From positions 310,001 to 374,000 of the forward strand of contig NZ_LT629749.1 of assembly GCF_900105065.1 (NCBI RefSeq): a stretch of 64,000 nucleotides of DNA, in the 5' to 3' direction. A program made the position numbers and the translations under genes. Numbering within the stretch: position 1 is the first letter of the stretch; every line of letters begins with the position of its first letter. Source of the DNA: Friedmanniella luteola. GTDB taxonomy: Bacteria > Actinomycetota > Actinomycetes > Propionibacteriales > Propionibacteriaceae. A model generated the notes under the pieces. It ran no database searches and was not told the origin of the DNA. It saw nothing but the letters and a program-made list of their open reading frames with translations. This document shows positions 35,472-43,431 of the stretch, piece by piece.

Positions 35472-36128
35472 CTACACGGTGGGTCGCGGCGTCGCGTCGG
35501 CGCCTCGGGGTCGGGCGGTGAGCCGCGGGGCCAGCACCACGACGAGCGCCCCGACGGCCAGCGCGGCGAGCGGCGCCAGCCACCAGACCTGCACGCGCCC
35601 CTGCGCGACCACCGCCCCGAGGAGGGCGACCAGCTGCGTGGCGGCCTGCACCGGCAGGTACCGGCGGAGCAGCACGAGCAGCACGGCGGGCTCCACCCGC
35701 ACCGACCAGCCGAACGGCCCCAGCAGGGCGGCCAGCTGGACGAGGAGGTGGCTGGCGGCCAGGGCGACGAAGGCGCCGGGCCGCCACGCCCCGTCGCCGG
35801 CGGTCAGCTGCACGAAGGCGACGAACCCGACGACGGCGACCGGCCAGGCGCCGCGCGGCCGGACCACCGGTCCGAGGCCGAGCAGGAGCCCGATCCAGAG
35901 CAGGGTGGTGCCGGCGCCGGCGGCCGTGACGGCCACCCCGGTGAGCACCAGCAGCAGCCCGCGGAGCAGCCAGCCGGGCAGCGTCGGGCCCAGCCCCAGC
36001 TGGACGCGCCGACGCCGCGGCCGCAGGGACGGCAGGGCGCGGGGGGTGCTACGGGCGAGCTCGACCACCCGCTCCCGCAGCGGGCCGAGCCGCGAGCGGC
36101 CGACCACGGTGCCCGGCGGCCCGCTCAT
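35472..36128 (-). CDS. Hypothetical integral membrane protein of the MoxR operon
   Basis: 218 residues, not recognised. After about 45 mostly basic residues there are five or six hydrophobic helices (for example LLRGLLLVLTGVAVTAAGAG, WLAPLAALAVGALVVVLA), so it is an inner-membrane protein. ATG 36128 overlaps the DUF58 stop (ATGA), which fixes start and coupling. Proteins of this sort commonly accompany DUF58 and MoxR genes; a role in envelope assembly or as a partner of DUF58 is inference. Confidence 0.8.
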   Translation of the reverse strand: MSGPPGTVVGRSRLGPLRERVVELARSTPRALPSLRPRRRRVQLGLGPTLPGWLLRGLLLVLTGVAVTAAGAGTTLLWIGLLLGLGPVVRPRGAWPVAVVGFVAFVQLTAGDGAWRPGAFVALAASHLLVQLAALLGPFGWSVRVEPAVLLVLLRRYLPVQAATQLVALLGAVVAQGRVQVWWLAPLAALAVGALVVVLAPRLTARPRGADATPRPTV

Positions 36129-37519
36129 CGGCGGACCCGCCGGCGGGCGAGCACGCCCAGCTCGGCGGCGACGTCGTGCTCGGGGCCGAGGCTCTGCCAG
36201 GTGACGGTCTCCACGCCCGCGCGGGCGAGGTCGGCGATCCGGTCCACCCGGTCCATGGACACCACCCGGAAGGCGGTCCGCTGCCGGGCGCTCAGGTCGG
36301 CGGTCACCAGCGGCGGCAGGGTGTCCACGGCGACGACCCGGTGCCCCGACCCGCGCCACGCCGTCGCGAGCCGGGCCGGGTCGTCGTCGAGGAAGGTGGA
36401 GAACAGCACGATCAGGGCCCCCGACGGCAGCCGCGGCACCCGCTGCCGTCGCGTCGGCTCGCCCTCCGGGCGCGCCAGCGCCAGCTGCTGCGTGAGCCGG
36501 TGCAGGTGCGGCCGTCCGCCCGCGGGCGGGCTGGGCCGCCGCAGCCGGCCGAGGTCCTCCAGCCCCACCCGGTCGCCGGCCTCGAGGTAGCTGCGGGCGA
36601 CCGAGGCGGCGGCGAACCGGGCCAGGTCCAGCGAGGTCGCCTCGTCCTCGTCGACGGCGGACGCGTCACCCCAGGTGTCCACCCGCGGCCCGACCTCGTC
36701 GCGGGAGTCGACGACGAGCATCACCGTCGCGTCGGCGGTGGCGAAGGTGCGGCGGACGTAGAGCTCGGAGACGGCGCCCGGCTGGCCGGCCCCGGCCGCC
36801 GCCTGGCCGTTGATCCGCGCGGTGACCCGCCAGTCGATGCGCCGCAGCCGGTCCCCGGGGCGGAACGGGGCCACGTCGTGCAGGTCGCCGCCGTCGCCGG
36901 CCCGCCGCGACCCGTGCGGCCCGGTCAGGCCCTGCAGCCGGAACGGCAGCGGCAGGGCGCGCAGCGCGCGGGTCGACGGCAGCACCGTCATCACGACCGC
37001 GGGCTGGGAGCTGACGGACCCCAGCAGCAGGGCCGACGCGTCGGCGGCGCGGGCGTCCAGCTGGAACAGCGGCCGGCTGCCCGTGCGCACCGACCGCATC
37101 CGGACGGCGACGACCCGGTCCCGCGCCAGCACCAGCGCCTCCCGCGGGCGGTGGCCGGGCGCGTCCACCCGGACGCCCAGCAGCGGCGCCCCCGGTGCGG
37201 CCTCGACGACGAGCTCGGCCTCGAGCTGCCCCGCGTTCGCCGTCTGGTCGGCGGCGCGCAGCCGGGCCCGCGCCCCCCCGGCCGGCCAGCCGGCGCGCGC
37301 GACCACGAGGCCCAGCAGCAGCGGCAGGCCCAGCGCGGCGACCTCCGGGCGTCCGGCCACCAGGCCGACGACGGCGACCAGCACCCCGCCCACGAGCCAG
37401 GCCGCAGCCGCGGGGGCCGGGACCAGGCCGGCCGCCGGGACCGCGACGACGGGCGGCCGGGCGGGGAGGACGTCGGGGTCGACCACCCGGGCCTCGGAGG
37501 TCGTCGCGCCGCCGCTCAC
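36125..37519 (-). CDS. DUF58 domain protein with two membrane helices
   Basis: 464 residues. Two N-terminal hydrophobic helices (about 38-72), then a beta-rich region and the DUF58 core with DVAPFRPGDRLRRIDWR, followed by a von-Willebrand-A-like segment (ATVMLVVDSRD with a metal-site DxS-like start). DUF58 proteins work with MoxR AAA ATPases, probably as metal-dependent adaptors at the membrane. It lies 19 bases after the MoxR stop. Confidence 0.92.
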   Translation of the reverse strand: MSGGATTSEARVVDPDVLPARPPVVAVPAAGLVPAPAAAAWLVGGVLVAVVGLVAGRPEVAALGLPLLLGLVVARAGWPAGGARARLRAADQTANAGQLEAELVVEAAPGAPLLGVRVDAPGHRPREALVLARDRVVAVRMRSVRTGSRPLFQLDARAADASALLLGSVSSQPAVVMTVLPSTRALRALPLPFRLQGLTGPHGSRRAGDGGDLHDVAPFRPGDRLRRIDWRVTARINGQAAAGAGQPGAVSELYVRRTFATADATVMLVVDSRDEVGPRVDTWGDASAVDEDEATSLDLARFAAASVARSYLEAGDRVGLEDLGRLRRPSPPAGGRPHLHRLTQQLALARPEGEPTRRQRVPRLPSGALIVLFSTFLDDDPARLATAWRGSGHRVVAVDTLPPLVTADLSARQRTAFRVVSMDRVDRIADLARAGVETVTWQSLGPEHDVAAELGVLARRRVRR

Positions 37520-37538
37520 GACCAGACCCGTCCCGGGT

Positions 37539-38546
37539 TCACCGGGCGCTCGCCGTCGCCGCCGGGCCCGGCACGGTGCTCAGCAGCGTCCCGACCACGT
37601 CGGCGGCCGCGAGCCCGCTGGCCCACGTCTGCGGGTTGAGCGTGATCCGGTGCGCCAGGGCGGCGACGGCCACCTGCTTGACGTCCTCGGGGGTGACGAA
37701 GTCCCGGCCGTCCAGGACCGCCCGGGCCCGGGCGACCAGCAGCAGGGCCAGCGAGCCGCGCGGCGAGGCGCCCACCTCCACCGACGGGTGCCGCCGGGTC
37801 GCGGCGGCGAGCGCGACGCAGTAGCGGACGACGTCGGGGTCGACCTGCACCTGCTCGACGCCGGCCTGCATGGCCAGCACCGTCGCCGGGTCGACCACGG
37901 CGCGGACGCTGGTCTCCTCGTGCTGGCGGGCCAGCCGGCGGCCCAGCACCTCCGCCTCACCCTCGGGGCTCGGGTAGCCGACGGCCAGCCGGACCAGGAA
38001 GCGGTCCAGCTGGGCCTCCGGCAGCGGGTAGGTGCCCTCGTACTCGACGGGGTTGGACGTGGCCATCACGTGGAACGGCCGGGGGAGCGGGAAGCTGCGC
38101 CCCTCGACGGTGACCTGCCGCTCGGCCATCGCCTCCAGCAGGGCCGACTGCGTCTTCGGCGCGGTGCGGTTGATCTCGTCGGCCAGCAGCAGCCCGGTGA
38201 ACACCGGACCGGCGCGGAAGGCGAAGGCGGCGCTGCCGGGCTCCCAGACGTAGGAGCCGGTGATGTCGGCCGGCAGCAGGTCCGGCGTGCACTGCAGCCG
38301 GGTGAAGTCCAGGCCCAGCGCGCCGGCCAGGCTGCGGGCCGCCAGCGTCTTGCCGAGGCCGGGGACGTCCTCGAACAGCACGTGCCCGCCGGCCAGCACC
38401 GCGGCCAGCGCGGTGGTGAGGGCCTGGTCCATCCCGACGACGACCGTGCCCACCTCCGCGAGCACCTGGCGGCCCAGCCGGGCCACCTCCGGCACGCCCA
38501 GCGGTGCGGCGGTCGGGGCGGGTGCAGCGGTCTGCGGGTGGGTCAC
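37539..38546 (-). CDS. MoxR-family AAA+ ATPase
   Basis: 335 residues. Walker A PGLGKT (62-67), Walker B LLADEIN (119-125), sensor-1 ATSNP and the arginine-finger region PLPEAQLDRFL. MoxR ATPases act as chaperones that load metal or remodel VWA-type partners, here the DUF58 protein. The ATG overlaps the stop of the small membrane gene upstream (ATGA). Confidence 0.96.
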   Translation of the reverse strand: MTHPQTAAPAPTAAPLGVPEVARLGRQVLAEVGTVVVGMDQALTTALAAVLAGGHVLFEDVPGLGKTLAARSLAGALGLDFTRLQCTPDLLPADITGSYVWEPGSAAFAFRAGPVFTGLLLADEINRTAPKTQSALLEAMAERQVTVEGRSFPLPRPFHVMATSNPVEYEGTYPLPEAQLDRFLVRLAVGYPSPEGEAEVLGRRLARQHEETSVRAVVDPATVLAMQAGVEQVQVDPDVVRYCVALAAATRRHPSVEVGASPRGSLALLLVARARAVLDGRDFVTPEDVKQVAVAALAHRITLNPQTWASGLAAADVVGTLLSTVPGPAATASAR

Positions 38547-39016
38547 GGGGTGGTCCTCTCGGTCAGCTGCTCCACCGCCAGGACGGCGCGGGCGAAGGAG
38601 TCGTAGCGGGGTGGGGCCGCGGGGTCGGCGGTCAGGGCGGCGTGGGCGTCCGCCCCGAGCAGGGCGCGGGCCCGCTCGGCGTCGGCCGGGTCGTCGAGGT
38701 CGACGTCGCGCCAGCGCAGCCGGCGGGCCGCGATGCCGCGCAGGTGGGCGAGCGAGCGGCGGTCGACCCGGGACTCGAAGCCGTGCAGGCCCCAGGACAG
38801 CCGGTCGACCTCGCGACGGGCGCCGGCGTCGGTCCGGCCGTCGTCGTGCGGGGGCCAGCCGTCGTCGTCGGGCACCGCGGTCTCGCGCAGCAGCAGGAGC
38901 GCCACGGCTGCGAGCGCGAGCAGCAGGCAGTGCCCGAGGTCCAGCCCGATCACCAGTGCGGTCAGGAAGACCCCGACGGCCAGCACGGCCGCGCGGACGC
39001 CGTCGCCCGCCGTCAC
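38543..39016 (-). CDS. Small membrane protein of the MoxR operon
   Basis: 157 residues, not recognised. Two hydrophobic helices at the N-terminus (about 7-45: VRAAVLAVGVFLTALVIGL and HCLLLALAAVALLLL), then a charged cytoplasmic domain with many Asp/Arg/Ala. GTG 39016 overlaps the DUF4129 stop (GTGA), and its own stop overlaps the MoxR ATG, so it is a genuine member of the operon. Longer upstream open reading in this frame is arginine/proline-rich and is rejected. Confidence 0.82.
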   Translation of the reverse strand: MTAGDGVRAAVLAVGVFLTALVIGLDLGHCLLLALAAVALLLLRETAVPDDDGWPPHDDGRTDAGARREVDRLSWGLHGFESRVDRRSLAHLRGIAARRLRWRDVDLDDPADAERARALLGADAHAALTADPAAPPRYDSFARAVLAVEQLTERTTP

Positions 39017-39741
39017 GGCGGCGGCCCGGCGTCGGTGGCGGAGAACCGCGACCAGCTGGCGCTCAGCACGCCCAGGCAGCGGCGGGCCTCGGCGACCGCC
39101 GCCGGACCCACGCCGGCGGCGGAGAAGCGGGCCCGGTGGTAGAGCCCCAGCAGGGTGGTGACGGCGTCCGCGTCGGCCTCGGTCGCCGCGAGCACCCGGG
39201 AGGTGAGCTCGGTGGGGGTGTCGGCCGGCCGCCGGGGGACGCCGGAGCGGGCTGCCGCGTCCTCGAGGGCGACCCACGCCGCGAGCACCGCGTCGGTCGG
39301 GTCGACGACGGTGTCCAGCAGCTCCTGGGCCTCCCGGACGCCCTGCTGGACGGCGGGTGCGTCGGGGCCGCCGTCGCCCGCCACCAGCCCGCCCGTGGCG
39401 GCGGTGGCCCGGCTCTTCGCCGGCGGCCGGGGCAGCACCCGCCAGACCCAGTAGGCGGCCGCGAGGACGCCCAGCACCAGCCCGGCCCAGAGCAGCGGGA
39501 GCACGAGGTCCCCGGCGCCGGAGTCCTGCAGCGGCGGCGGCGAGCCGGGGGAGCCGGTGGGGATCGGGGGGACGGAGCGCGGCTCGAACTCGGGCGCCCC
39601 GCCGAAGACGCCGAAACGGTCGGTCATGCCCCACGACGAGGCGGTGGCGGCGGCCAGCACGACGAGGACGCCGACGGCGAGGACGGCCGGCACCAGGGCC
39701 GCACCGGCTCCCGGTCGCCGCTCGTCGTCCGGGGAGGCCAC
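39013..39741 (-). CDS. DUF4129 domain membrane protein
   Basis: 242 residues. Two membrane helices (about 14-34 and 77-97) flank an extracytoplasmic proline-rich loop; the C-terminal DUF4129 domain (about 140-238) has AWVALEDAAARSGVPRRPADT and LGLYHRARFS. The domain is often fused to or next to transglutaminase-like proteins in MoxR clusters; none is present here. GTG 39741 has no SD but TATCCT stands 6 bases upstream, so the transcript may be leaderless. First gene of the operon. Confidence 0.88.
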   Translation of the reverse strand: MASPDDERRPGAGAALVPAVLAVGVLVVLAAATASSWGMTDRFGVFGGAPEFEPRSVPPIPTGSPGSPPPLQDSGAGDLVLPLLWAGLVLGVLAAAYWVWRVLPRPPAKSRATAATGGLVAGDGGPDAPAVQQGVREAQELLDTVVDPTDAVLAAWVALEDAAARSGVPRRPADTPTELTSRVLAATEADADAVTTLLGLYHRARFSAAGVGPAAVAEARRCLGVLSASWSRFSATDAGPPP

Positions 39742-39747
39742 GGGCTC

Positions 39748-39786
39748 AGGATAGGGCGGACCGGCCGCCCGGGAGCCGCCTAGGCT
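39748..39786. promoter_or_regulatory. Back-to-back leaderless -10 elements
   Basis: On the minus strand TATCCT (39753 to 39748) ends 6 bases before GTG 39741. On the plus strand TAGGCT (39781-39786) ends 7 bases before ATG 39794. Neither start has a Shine-Dalgarno. A TANNNT at this distance is the usual mark of leaderless transcription in Actinomycetota. No good -35 is visible for either. Confidence 0.5.
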
Positions 39787-39793
39787 GCCGGGC

Positions 39794-41143
39794 ATGACGC
39801 CCGCGGCCCAGCACGAGCGGCCGGCGCCGCGGCCCCGGCCGTCCCGGGGACAGCGGTGGGCGCGACCGGTGGCCCTCGGCCTGGCGGTGGTCTCCGTGTA
39901 CGGGCTGTGCGGTCCGGCGGCGGTCGGCCGGGCGACCCGCGACCGCGTCATCCCCCTCGACGCCCTGACCCTCGGCGTCGGCGCCGACGGCCGGGTGCAG
40001 CCGGTCCACGACGTCGCGGACCTCGTGCCGGGCAGCCGGGTGCTGGCCGGCACGCCGGCCACCGCGGACGCGCTGCGGGCCGAACGCGCCTGGTCGGCGG
40101 CGGGCACCGTCCCGTCGGTCCCGGAGCTGGCGGGCAGCACGCTGGTCAGCGACGCCCTGCTGGACCTGCGCACCCTGGGCCTCGGCACGGGCGTCCCGGT
40201 CGCCGGCTGGCCGCCGCCCTGGCGGCACGTCTGGCCGCGGGACTCCGCGCTGGCGGCGGCCGCGCTGGCCCGCACCGGGCACCCGGCCGACGCCGAGGCC
40301 GTCCTCACCTTCCTGCAGCGGGTGCAGCCCCCGTCCGGGGTGTTCGCGGCCCGGTACGCCCCCGACGCGTCGGGGGTCCCCGACGACCGCGGCGACCAGC
40401 TCGACGGGACGGGCTGGGCCCTCTGGGCGCTCGCCGTGGTCGCCGACGCCGGGCCGGCGGAGGAGCGGGCCGCGCTGGTGCAGCGGTACCGCGGCCTGCT
40501 GGACCGCTCCACGACGGCGGCGCAGGCCGCCGTCGACGACGGCCGGCGGCTGCCGCCGGCCGGGCCCGACTACTGGGAGCGGCCCGAGCGGCGGCCGACG
40601 CTGGCCACGGCGGCCCTGCTGCGGGCCGGGCTGGAGGCCGCCGGCCGGCTGTACGCGCTGGCGGGCGACGACCCGGCGGCGGACGCGGCCGGGGCGGCGG
40701 CCGGACGGCTGGCGGCGACCGTCTCCGCGCGCTTCGCCGACGACGGCTTCCCGCGCCACCCCGGCGGGCCGGCGTCCTCGGTCGACCTGGGGGTGGTGTT
40801 CCTGCTGCCGCCCTTCGCGGCCCATCCGGACCCCGACGCCGTCGCGGCCTACCGGAGCGCGCCGCGGGCGATGCTCCGCCCGGCCGGGGGGCTGGCGCCC
40901 GGTGGGTCCTGGCGCGACGACGGCATCAGCTGGACGACGTCCACCTCCAGCTACGCGCTGGCCGCGGCCTCGGTGGGCGACCGCGACACGGCGGTGGCCT
41001 GGCTGCGCTGGCTCGACGACCACCGGACCGCCGCCGGCTCCCTCCCGGAGAAGGTGCTGGCCGACGGCCGGCCGGCCGCGGTGGCCCCGCTGGCCTGGGC
41101 GTCGGCCGCCGTGGTGCTCAGCGCCGTCGCCCTGGAGGGCTGA
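39794..41143 (+). CDS. GH15-like (alpha/alpha)6 toroid protein, membrane-anchored or secreted
   Basis: 449 residues. A basic start and a hydrophobic segment (about 24-45) suggest a signal anchor. The body resembles the catalytic domain of GH15 glucoamylase-like enzymes: WRHVWPRDSALAAAALARTG, LDGTGWALWAL, and near the end AGSLPEKVLADGRPAAVAPLAWASA, which carries the second-glutamate region of the family. Smaller than most GH15 proteins because the N-terminal beta-sandwich is largely missing. Activity on alpha-glucans or trehalose is possible but not certain. Divergent from the DUF4129 gene. Confidence 0.8.
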   Translation: MTPAAQHERPAPRPRPSRGQRWARPVALGLAVVSVYGLCGPAAVGRATRDRVIPLDALTLGVGADGRVQPVHDVADLVPGSRVLAGTPATADALRAERAWSAAGTVPSVPELAGSTLVSDALLDLRTLGLGTGVPVAGWPPPWRHVWPRDSALAAAALARTGHPADAEAVLTFLQRVQPPSGVFAARYAPDASGVPDDRGDQLDGTGWALWALAVVADAGPAEERAALVQRYRGLLDRSTTAAQAAVDDGRRLPPAGPDYWERPERRPTLATAALLRAGLEAAGRLYALAGDDPAADAAGAAAGRLAATVSARFADDGFPRHPGGPASSVDLGVVFLLPPFAAHPDPDAVAAYRSAPRAMLRPAGGLAPGGSWRDDGISWTTSTSSYALAAASVGDRDTAVAWLRWLDDHRTAAGSLPEKVLADGRPAAVAPLAWASAAVVLSAVALEG

Positions 41144-41149
41144 GCGCCC

Positions 41150-42415
41150 TCAGAGCACCTGGGTCAGGTTGAGCGGGTCCTGCAGGACGGCGTCGCGGGC
41201 GGCCACCGCGGCGCCCAGGACGACGCGGTTCACGCCCACCGAGTCGAGGCTGACCACCTGGGTGGCGGCGAAGGGGCCGATCGCGATCCGGGCGTCGATC
41301 CCCTCCTGCAGCGCGTCCTGCAGCGACCGGCGGAGCAGCCCGAGGTAGCCGCCGAGCACCACCACCTGCGGGTTGATGGTCCCGATGATGCCGTCGAGGG
41401 CGACCCCCAGGGCCGCGCCTCCCTGCTCCAGCGCCGCCAGCACCCCCGGGTGGTCGGTGCGGGCCGCCTCGACGAGCATCTGCAGCGCGCGGAACGGCTC
41501 GAAGGTGGTGAGCCGGGTCGCCTCGGACGCCGAGACCAGCTCGCTGCGGGCCAGCAGCTGCTCCGGCCCCAGCAGCGACTCCAGGCAACCCCGACGGCCG
41601 CAGGCGCAGGCCGGCCCGTCCGGGTGCACCCGGACGTGCCCGAGGTCACCGGCGCCTCCGCCGTAGCCGCGGAAGATCTCCCCGCCCAGCACGACGCCCC
41701 CGTTGATCTCGCGCAGCCCGCCGACGTACACCGCGACGTGCGGCATGGGGGCGGGGAGCTCGGCCCGGACCGCCTGGAGGGCCGCGAGGTGGCCGTCGTG
41801 GTCGATGCCGACGGTGACGTCCTCCCAGCCGGCGCTGTAGAGGGTGTCGTAGACCGCGGTCTTCAGGGGCAGCCCGTCCCAGTCGAGGGTGGGGCACCAG
41901 CTGACGGTCCCCCCGTCCTCGCCGACGTAGCCGGGCAGGCCGATGTGCACCGTGACGAGCGACTTGTCCTCGGGGATCCGGCGCAGCTGGCCGCAGAGGG
42001 CGGTGTGGAAGAGCGCGAACCCCCGCTCCGGGCCGGAGTGCAGCAGCTGCAGGGGCACCTGCTCGCGCCACAGCTCCCGGCCGCCCACGGTGGTGCAGAT
42101 GAAGGAGGCCTCGAGCATGTCCAGCTGGACACCGAGGACGCACCAGGTGTCGCCGTCGAGGGCGATCGGCTTGGTCGGCCGCCCGGCGCCCGGTCGGCGG
42201 ACGGGCTCGAGCTCGCGGACCAGGCCGCGGGACCGGAGCTCGCCGACGAGGTCGGTCATGGTGGAGATGCCCAGGCCGCAGCCGTGGGCGATGTCGTGCC
42301 GGCTGCTGGGGCCGTGGTCGCGGACGAAGCGCAGGATCTGCGCCAGGTTGCCCTGTCGCAGGTCCCCGGATCCTCCGCTCCGCCGCACCGCGTGGACGGG
42401 ATGGGTGCGACGCAT
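41150..42415 (-). CDS. ROK-family transcriptional regulator
   Basis: 421 residues. Winged HTH at about 20-80 (LRQGNLAQILRFVRDHGPSS, ISTMTDLVGELRSRGLV), then a ROK sugar-kinase-like fold with the zinc motif CACGRRGCLES and HVRVHPDG. A NagC/XylR-type repressor that senses a sugar or amino sugar. No kinase-dedicated DxGxT loop is clear at the start of the ROK domain (VLGVQLDMLEASF), so it is a regulator and not a kinase. Its start has TAAGAT 6 bases upstream and no SD. It stands alone, next to the carotenoid cluster. Confidence 0.93.
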   Translation of the reverse strand: MRRTHPVHAVRRSGGSGDLRQGNLAQILRFVRDHGPSSRHDIAHGCGLGISTMTDLVGELRSRGLVRELEPVRRPGAGRPTKPIALDGDTWCVLGVQLDMLEASFICTTVGGRELWREQVPLQLLHSGPERGFALFHTALCGQLRRIPEDKSLVTVHIGLPGYVGEDGGTVSWCPTLDWDGLPLKTAVYDTLYSAGWEDVTVGIDHDGHLAALQAVRAELPAPMPHVAVYVGGLREINGGVVLGGEIFRGYGGGAGDLGHVRVHPDGPACACGRRGCLESLLGPEQLLARSELVSASEATRLTTFEPFRALQMLVEAARTDHPGVLAALEQGGAALGVALDGIIGTINPQVVVLGGYLGLLRRSLQDALQEGIDARIAIGPFAATQVVSLDSVGVNRVVLGAAVAARDAVLQDPLNLTQVL

Positions 42416-42421
42416 GGCGGG

Positions 42422-42463
42422 ATCTTAACTCATTCATTCGCTTTCAAAACGATGGAATCAAAA
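42422..42463 (-). promoter_or_regulatory. Leaderless promoter of the ROK gene in an AT-rich patch
   Basis: Read on the minus strand, TTTTGA (42449-42444), a 16-base spacer and TAAGAT (42427-42422) are followed by 6 bases and the ATG. TCAAAA occurs twice on the plus strand (42444-42449 and 42458-42463), 14 bases apart, possibly part of a ROK operator. Confidence 0.55.
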
Positions 42464-42480
42464 GGCTCTTTACAGCATTC

Positions 42481-42510
42481 TTGACGATCTCTCAGGTCAG
42501 GGACCAGATT
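42481..42510 (+). promoter_or_regulatory. Candidate promoter for the methyltransferase-crtU pair
   Basis: TTGACG (42481-42486), 18 bases, CAGATT (42505-42510). It lies in the AT-rich patch 42420-42530, the lowest-GC stretch I noticed in the window. The remaining 200 bases to the methyltransferase start show nothing recognisable. Confidence 0.4.
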
Positions 42511-42708
42511 CTTTTTAATCGGCCGTCCGTACTAATGCGTTCCCGGGGCCGTCGGCGGGCCCGCGGGTCCCGGGGCGCTGTCGGCCCGGACGGCTAGGGT
42601 TGTCGAGGCCCCGCGGCCCGGCCGGGACCGGGTGGAGGGGTCACCCTGGCGAGCCCGCCGGGTGCCGGCCCGACGAGGTGAGGAACGACCCTGATCACGA
42701 CCGAGGAG

Positions 42709-43431
42709 GTGCCCCTCGCGTTCGACGAGGCGGCACCCAGCTACGACACCATGGTGGCCCGCAACCCCGGCTACCACGCCCACCTCGCCACCGCCGCCGA
42801 GGCGCTGCTGGCGGCGGTCCCGACGCCCGGTCCGCTCCGGCTGGTCGACCTGGGCTGCGGCTCCGGGGCCTCGACCCGCGCCCTGGTGACCGCGGCACGG
42901 CAGGACGGGCGGGCCGTCGCCGTGACGGGCGTCGACGCCTCCTCCGGGATGCTCGACGAGGCCCGGGAGAAGAGCTGGCCGGCGGGCGTCCGGTTCGAGC
43001 ACGGGCTGGCCCAGGACCTGGCCGCCCGGCGCGGGGAGTTCGGGCTCGCCGGAGCCGTCGACGGCGTCCTCGCCGCCTACCTCTTCCGCAACGTCACCGA
43101 GCGCGACGAGGTGCTCCGCGACGTCCACGACCTGCTGGCACCCGACGGCGTCCTGGTGGTGCAGGAGTACTCGGTCGCCCACTCCCGGGCCGCCGACCTC
43201 ATCTGGTCGCTGGTCTGCTGGCTGGTGGTGATCCCGCTGAGCTGGCTGACCTCGCGGCAGACCCGGCTCTACCGGTACCTGTGGCGCAGCGTCCGCGGCT
43301 TCGACGCGGTGCAGACCTTCGTCGACCGGCTCTACGGGGCCGGGTTCGTCGACGTCGAGGTCTCCACGGTGCCCGGCTGGCAGCGCGGCATCCTGCACAC
43401 CTTCCGCGCCCGCCGGGCGGGGGACCGGTGA
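42709..43431 (+). CDS. Class I SAM-dependent methyltransferase of the carotenoid cluster (CrtT-like)
   Basis: 240 residues. SAM motif I is VDLGCGSGAS (about 45-54), with VTGVDASSGML as the acidic loop. A hydrophobic segment near the C-terminus (LIWSLVCWLVVIPLSWL) suggests membrane contact, fitting a lipid substrate. In actinobacterial aromatic-carotenoid clusters a methyltransferase-like gene (crtT) is commonly next to crtU; its role is not settled. Start uncertain: GTG 42709 abuts GAGGAG, whereas an in-frame CTG at 42691 has AGGA at a better distance. Its stop overlaps the crtU GTG (GTGA). Confidence 0.85.
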   Translation: MPLAFDEAAPSYDTMVARNPGYHAHLATAAEALLAAVPTPGPLRLVDLGCGSGASTRALVTAARQDGRAVAVTGVDASSGMLDEAREKSWPAGVRFEHGLAQDLAARRGEFGLAGAVDGVLAAYLFRNVTERDEVLRDVHDLLAPDGVLVVQEYSVAHSRAADLIWSLVCWLVVIPLSWLTSRQTRLYRYLWRSVRGFDAVQTFVDRLYGAGFVDVEVSTVPGWQRGILHTFRARRAGDR

